Positions 61,232 to 64,000 of a stretch of 64,000 nt of DNA are shown here, one piece after another (the first letter of the stretch is position 1; the number at the start of each line of letters is the position of its first letter). The stretch is from a bacterium. GTDB lineage: Bacteria > Bacillota > Clostridia > Lachnospirales > Lachnospiraceae. The stretch spans positions 1-64,000 of the forward strand of contig JAMPFT010000019.1 of the NCBI GenBank assembly GCA_023664305.1, given 5' to 3'. The notes below the pieces were generated by a model. It made no database searches, had not been told where the DNA came from, and saw only the letters and a list, made by a program, of their open reading frames with translations. The translations under genes and the position numbers were made by a program.

Positions 61232-62236
61232 TTGAATATAAATATATATTACGGCGGCAGAGGAATTATTGACGATCCGACTTTGTTTGTGATTAATAAG
61301 ATGCAGGAGATTTTGGAGGAGCTTCGCGTTAATGTGACGCGATACAATCTCTACGAGAGTAAAAATTCCATTGTGACGCTTCCGCAGACGTTGAAAGAAG
61401 CGGATGGGATTATTCTGGCGACAACCGTGGAGTGGTACGGCATCGGAGGATATATGCAGCAGTTCCTCGACGCGTGCTGGCTTTTTGGCGACAAGGAAAA
61501 GATCGCAAAGATTTATATGTGTCCTGTGGTCATGTCAACCACCTACGGAGAGAGGGAAGGAAAACTGAATCTTGCGACAGCGTGGGAAATACTGGGCGGT
61601 CTGCCCTGCAGCGGGCTTTGCGGATATATCGAGAATACGGTTACGCTGGAGATGAACGAGCAGTATATCCGGACTATCGAAAAAAAGGCGGAGAATATTT
61701 ACAGAAGCATCAGCCAGAAAATGGCCTGTTTTCCTGCGAGTAACCAGGCTGTGAAGCAGAAAATTGCGGTGCCGAAGTCGGATAATCTCACCCCGCAGGA
61801 GACGGAACAGTTGTCACAGTATGTTGCGGACGACAGTTATGTGCAGCGGCAGAAAAAGGATATTCAGGAGTTGACGAGTCTTTTCAGGGATATGCTCAGC
61901 GAAGACGGCGCAGAAAGCGAAGAAGAATATATCGGAACATTTCGCAAATGCTTTAAGCCGCAGGCAGGGTTCGAGGCGGACTACTCTGTCGCGATAGAAG
62001 AAAAGAAGAAAAAACTGATCTTGTCCGTGAAGGGGCCTGTGCTGGAGTGTTATTACGGAAACGTGGAAGAACCGCAGATGGAACTGCAGTTAAGCCGGGC
62101 GGCCATGGAAGAAATTATCAGCGGGAGAATGACCTTTCAGAGGGCGTTTATGTCCGGCGCTATGAAGACAAAGGGCGATTTCAGGATATTGAGGACGCTG
62201 GATCAGATTTTTGTCTTTGAGGATAAGAAAATCTAA
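61232..62236 (+). CDS. Flavodoxin-like protein fused to an SCP2-type domain
   Basis: TTG 61232 behind GGGAGGTACAGGC. Residues 1-160 form a flavodoxin/NADPH-dependent FMN reductase-like fold (INIYYGGRG, ADGIILATTVEWYGIGGYMQQFLD). A helical linker follows, and residues about 230-334 look like an SCP2 sterol-carrier fold (ITFQ-type AFMSGAMKTKGD). The fusion of an FMN domain to a lipid-binding domain is unusual. Function unknown. Confidence 0.75.
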   Translation: MNINIYYGGRGIIDDPTLFVINKMQEILEELRVNVTRYNLYESKNSIVTLPQTLKEADGIILATTVEWYGIGGYMQQFLDACWLFGDKEKIAKIYMCPVVMSTTYGEREGKLNLATAWEILGGLPCSGLCGYIENTVTLEMNEQYIRTIEKKAENIYRSISQKMACFPASNQAVKQKIAVPKSDNLTPQETEQLSQYVADDSYVQRQKKDIQELTSLFRDMLSEDGAESEEEYIGTFRKCFKPQAGFEADYSVAIEEKKKKLILSVKGPVLECYYGNVEEPQMELQLSRAAMEEIISGRMTFQRAFMSGAMKTKGDFRILRTLDQIFVFEDKKI

Positions 62237-62257
62237 GACCGCAAAGGAGACGTGAGG

Positions 62258-62668
62258 ATGAAAAAACAAGATTGTATTTTCTGTAAAATAGCGAACGGTG
62301 AAATCCCTGCCAAGACGCTGTATGAGGATGAAACCTTCCGCGTTATTTTGGATCTCGGGCCGGCGACGCGCGGACACGCGCTGATTCTGCCTAAGGATCA
62401 TGCGGCGGATTTGTTTGAACTGCCGGAAGAGACTGCTGCTGCGGCAATAAAGCTGGCAAAGAAAATGGCGGAAAGGATGAAAAACAGGCTTCACTGTGAC
62501 GGCTTGAATCTGATACAGAATAACGGGGAGGCGGCGGGACAGACCGTTTCGCATTTCCATCTGCATCTGATTCCCAGGTATAAGGACGACGGGCAGAATA
62601 TAAGCTGGGTGCCTGCCAAACCGGATCAGGATGAATTGGAGACGGTAAGAGAGGAAATGGCGGAGTAA
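62258..62668 (+). CDS. HIT family nucleotide hydrolase/transferase
   Basis: The 136-residue protein begins DCIFCKIANGEIPAK and has the histidine triad HFHLHLIP. It cleaves nucleoside phosphoramidates or dinucleoside polyphosphates. ATG 62258 behind AAAGGAGACG is preferred over GTG 62252. Confidence 0.94.
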   Translation: MKKQDCIFCKIANGEIPAKTLYEDETFRVILDLGPATRGHALILPKDHAADLFELPEETAAAAIKLAKKMAERMKNRLHCDGLNLIQNNGEAAGQTVSHFHLHLIPRYKDDGQNISWVPAKPDQDELETVREEMAE

Positions 62669-63511
62669 ATGAGGACGTTGAATGTAAGCTGCGTGACGGA
62701 GAGCGTCAGGGAAATGTGCATCGAAGCGAATCATTTTCTGACAGAGGATATGCGGTGCGCTCTGGAGAACGCGGCCGATACGGAGGAAGCGGATTTAGGC
62801 AGACAGATTCTGGGACAACTTCGGGAAAATCTGAAGATTGCGGGAGAGGATATGATTCCGATCTGTCAGGATACAGGTATGGCTGTTGTATTCCTGGAAA
62901 TCGGGCAGGAAGTGTATTTTGAAGGCGGAGCGCTGGAGGATGCCGTAAACGAAGGGGTTCGCAGAGGGTATACGGAAGGATTCCTGCGCAAATCGGTGGT
63001 AAAAGATCCGCTGATCCGGGAGAACACGAAGGATAATACGCCGGCGGTGATTCATTATGAGATCGTTCCGGGAGACAAAGTCAGGATTACGGTGGCTCCG
63101 AAAGGATTTGGAAGCGAGAATATGAGCCGTGTTTTTATGCTGAAGCCGTCAGACGGGACGGAAGGCGTAAAGAACGCCGTGCTGCAGGCAGTGAGAGACG
63201 CCGGGCCGAATGCCTGTCCGCCCATGGTGGTGGGAGTGGGGATAGGCGGAACCTTCGAAAAATGTGCGTTGCTGGCAAAGAAAGCGCTGACCAGGTCTGT
63301 AACCGAACGCTCGGATATTCCTTATGTCAGGGAGATGGAGCAGGAATTGCTGGAGAAGATTAACTGTTCCGGGATAGGTCCCGGGGGACTGGGAGGAACC
63401 ACGACTGCCCTTGCTGTCAATATAAATACATATCCGACGCACATCGCGGGACTTCCCGTGGCAGTCAATATATGCTGTCATGTAAACCGCCATGCTGTGA
63501 GGGTGTTGTAG
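62669..63511 (+). CDS. fumA: Fumarate hydratase class I, alpha subunit
   Basis: The ATG follows the HIT stop directly. The 280-residue protein has ICQDTGMAVVFLEIG and GIGIGGTFEKCALLAKKAL, with cysteines (ICQDTG, KCALL, CSGIGPGGLGG) as iron-sulfur ligands. It forms a heterodimeric fumarase with the next gene; an L-tartrate dehydratase alpha subunit is a close alternative. Confidence 0.9.
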   Translation: MRTLNVSCVTESVREMCIEANHFLTEDMRCALENAADTEEADLGRQILGQLRENLKIAGEDMIPICQDTGMAVVFLEIGQEVYFEGGALEDAVNEGVRRGYTEGFLRKSVVKDPLIRENTKDNTPAVIHYEIVPGDKVRITVAPKGFGSENMSRVFMLKPSDGTEGVKNAVLQAVRDAGPNACPPMVVGVGIGGTFEKCALLAKKALTRSVTERSDIPYVREMEQELLEKINCSGIGPGGLGGTTTALAVNINTYPTHIAGLPVAVNICCHVNRHAVRVL

Positions 63512-63619
63512 TTATGATTTTTTGCAGGTTGTCTGCGCTGGCGCAGATGCACAGGGAAAGCGGTTTGAGCCGGAATATGTGTTAAAGCGGCGGGATGAAA
63601 ACCGGAGGAGAACTGACGG

Positions 63620-64000
63620 ATGGAAAAGCATATTTGCGTGCCGTTGACAGAAGAAGCGGCGGTCTCGCTGAGAGCAGGGGATTATGTCTGTTTGGCGGGA
63701 ACAATTTATACGGCGAGAGATGCCGCGCATATGAGGATGGAGGAAGCGCTGAAGCGTAACGAGTCGCTGCCGCTGCCGTTAGAGAATACTGTGGTCTATT
63801 ATATGGGGCCGTCTCCGGCGCGGGAGGGGAGGCCCATTGGGTCCGCGGGACCGACTACGGCCAGCAGGATGGATACCTATACGCCGAAGCTTCTTGACCT
63901 TGGCATGAGGGGAATGATTGGCAAGGGAAAGAGGAGCAAGGCGGTGGTTGACGCTATCGTCAGAAACAAGGCGGTGTATTTTGCCGCGGTCGGAGGAGCG
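63620..64000 (+). CDS. fumB: Fumarate hydratase class I, beta subunit (3' end outside window)
   Basis: ATG 63620 behind GGAGGAGAACTG opens a frame that stays open to the window edge. Its 127 visible codons match the fumarase beta family: LRAGDYVCLAGTIYTARDAAH, GPTTASRMDTYTPKLLDLG and IGKGKRSKAV. It is the partner of the alpha subunit 108 bp upstream; that gap holds nothing I can name. Confidence 0.92.
   Translation, partial: MEKHICVPLTEEAAVSLRAGDYVCLAGTIYTARDAAHMRMEEALKRNESLPLPLENTVVYYMGPSPAREGRPIGSAGPTTASRMDTYTPKLLDLGMRGMIGKGKRSKAVVDAIVRNKAVYFAAVGGA

Overview
The window looks like the chromosome of an anaerobic, spore-forming Firmicute, most likely Lachnospiraceae (Clostridia). The grounds are strong AGGAGG-type ribosome sites with frequent TTG/GTG starts, a BofA-type sporulation protein, a two-subunit class I fumarase, paired DUF2975/Cro-like regulators, a DUF4358-MBOAT-DHHW operon and a clostridial-type Tad pilus locus. 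The host background is moderately GC-rich. Three AT-rich blocks (about 8.7-11.3, 21.7-26.8 and 36.4-38.4 kb) look acquired.

Layout. A tRNA-Lys 3' end opens the window. Next come a DUF1538 permease with a tandem P-II protein, a CE2-like esterase, a histidine phosphatase, TatD, a GH42 beta-galactosidase and a polytopic membrane protein (0.2-8.7 kb). An AT-rich insert carries a Septu-type (PtuA/PtuB) defence pair whose ptuB is frameshifted at an A8 tract (8.7-10.6 kb). Then follow a DUF2975/HTH pair, a DUF4173 protein with a minisatellite N-terminus, two MATE transporters, an ABC-class ATPase, a PHP phosphoesterase and a YD-repeat lipoprotein (11.3-21.2 kb).

From 21.2 to 27.0 kb lies the strangest region. 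It holds a deleted ATPase remnant, 23-bp tandem repeats and two cassettes of zinc-ribbon/PH-like/SHOCT membrane proteins. Each cassette is preceded by the same 39-bp promoter block. Between them sits a PD-(D/E)XK transposase-like nuclease, and around them are long palindromes. I did not recognise this family as a described system; it is the best candidate for something new.

A heterodimeric ABC exporter follows (27.1-30.7 kb). After it come an envelope-polysaccharide acylation operon (31.0-34.6 kb), a HAD-phosphatase deletion remnant, a third MATE transporter, an AAA ATPase-RloB pair (AbiL/RloAB-like defence, 36.5-38.4 kb), rsmA, a giant TPR/acidic/degenerate-AAA protein and glgB. Next are a FliK-like protein, flagellin and FliS, then DUF2508 and BofA. 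A full Tad-type pilus operon runs from 50.5 to 60.5 kb and includes two prepilin-peptidase-like genes and an FHA protein. A rhomboid protease, a flavodoxin-SCP2 fusion, a HIT protein and the fumarase subunits close the window.

Repeat expansion is a recurring theme. In-gene or intergenic minisatellites occur at 12.2, 20.2, 21.7, 33.2, 41.8, 55.5 and 58.4 kb, and two genes survive only as internally deleted fragments. All functional calls rest on reading motifs; no database search was run.
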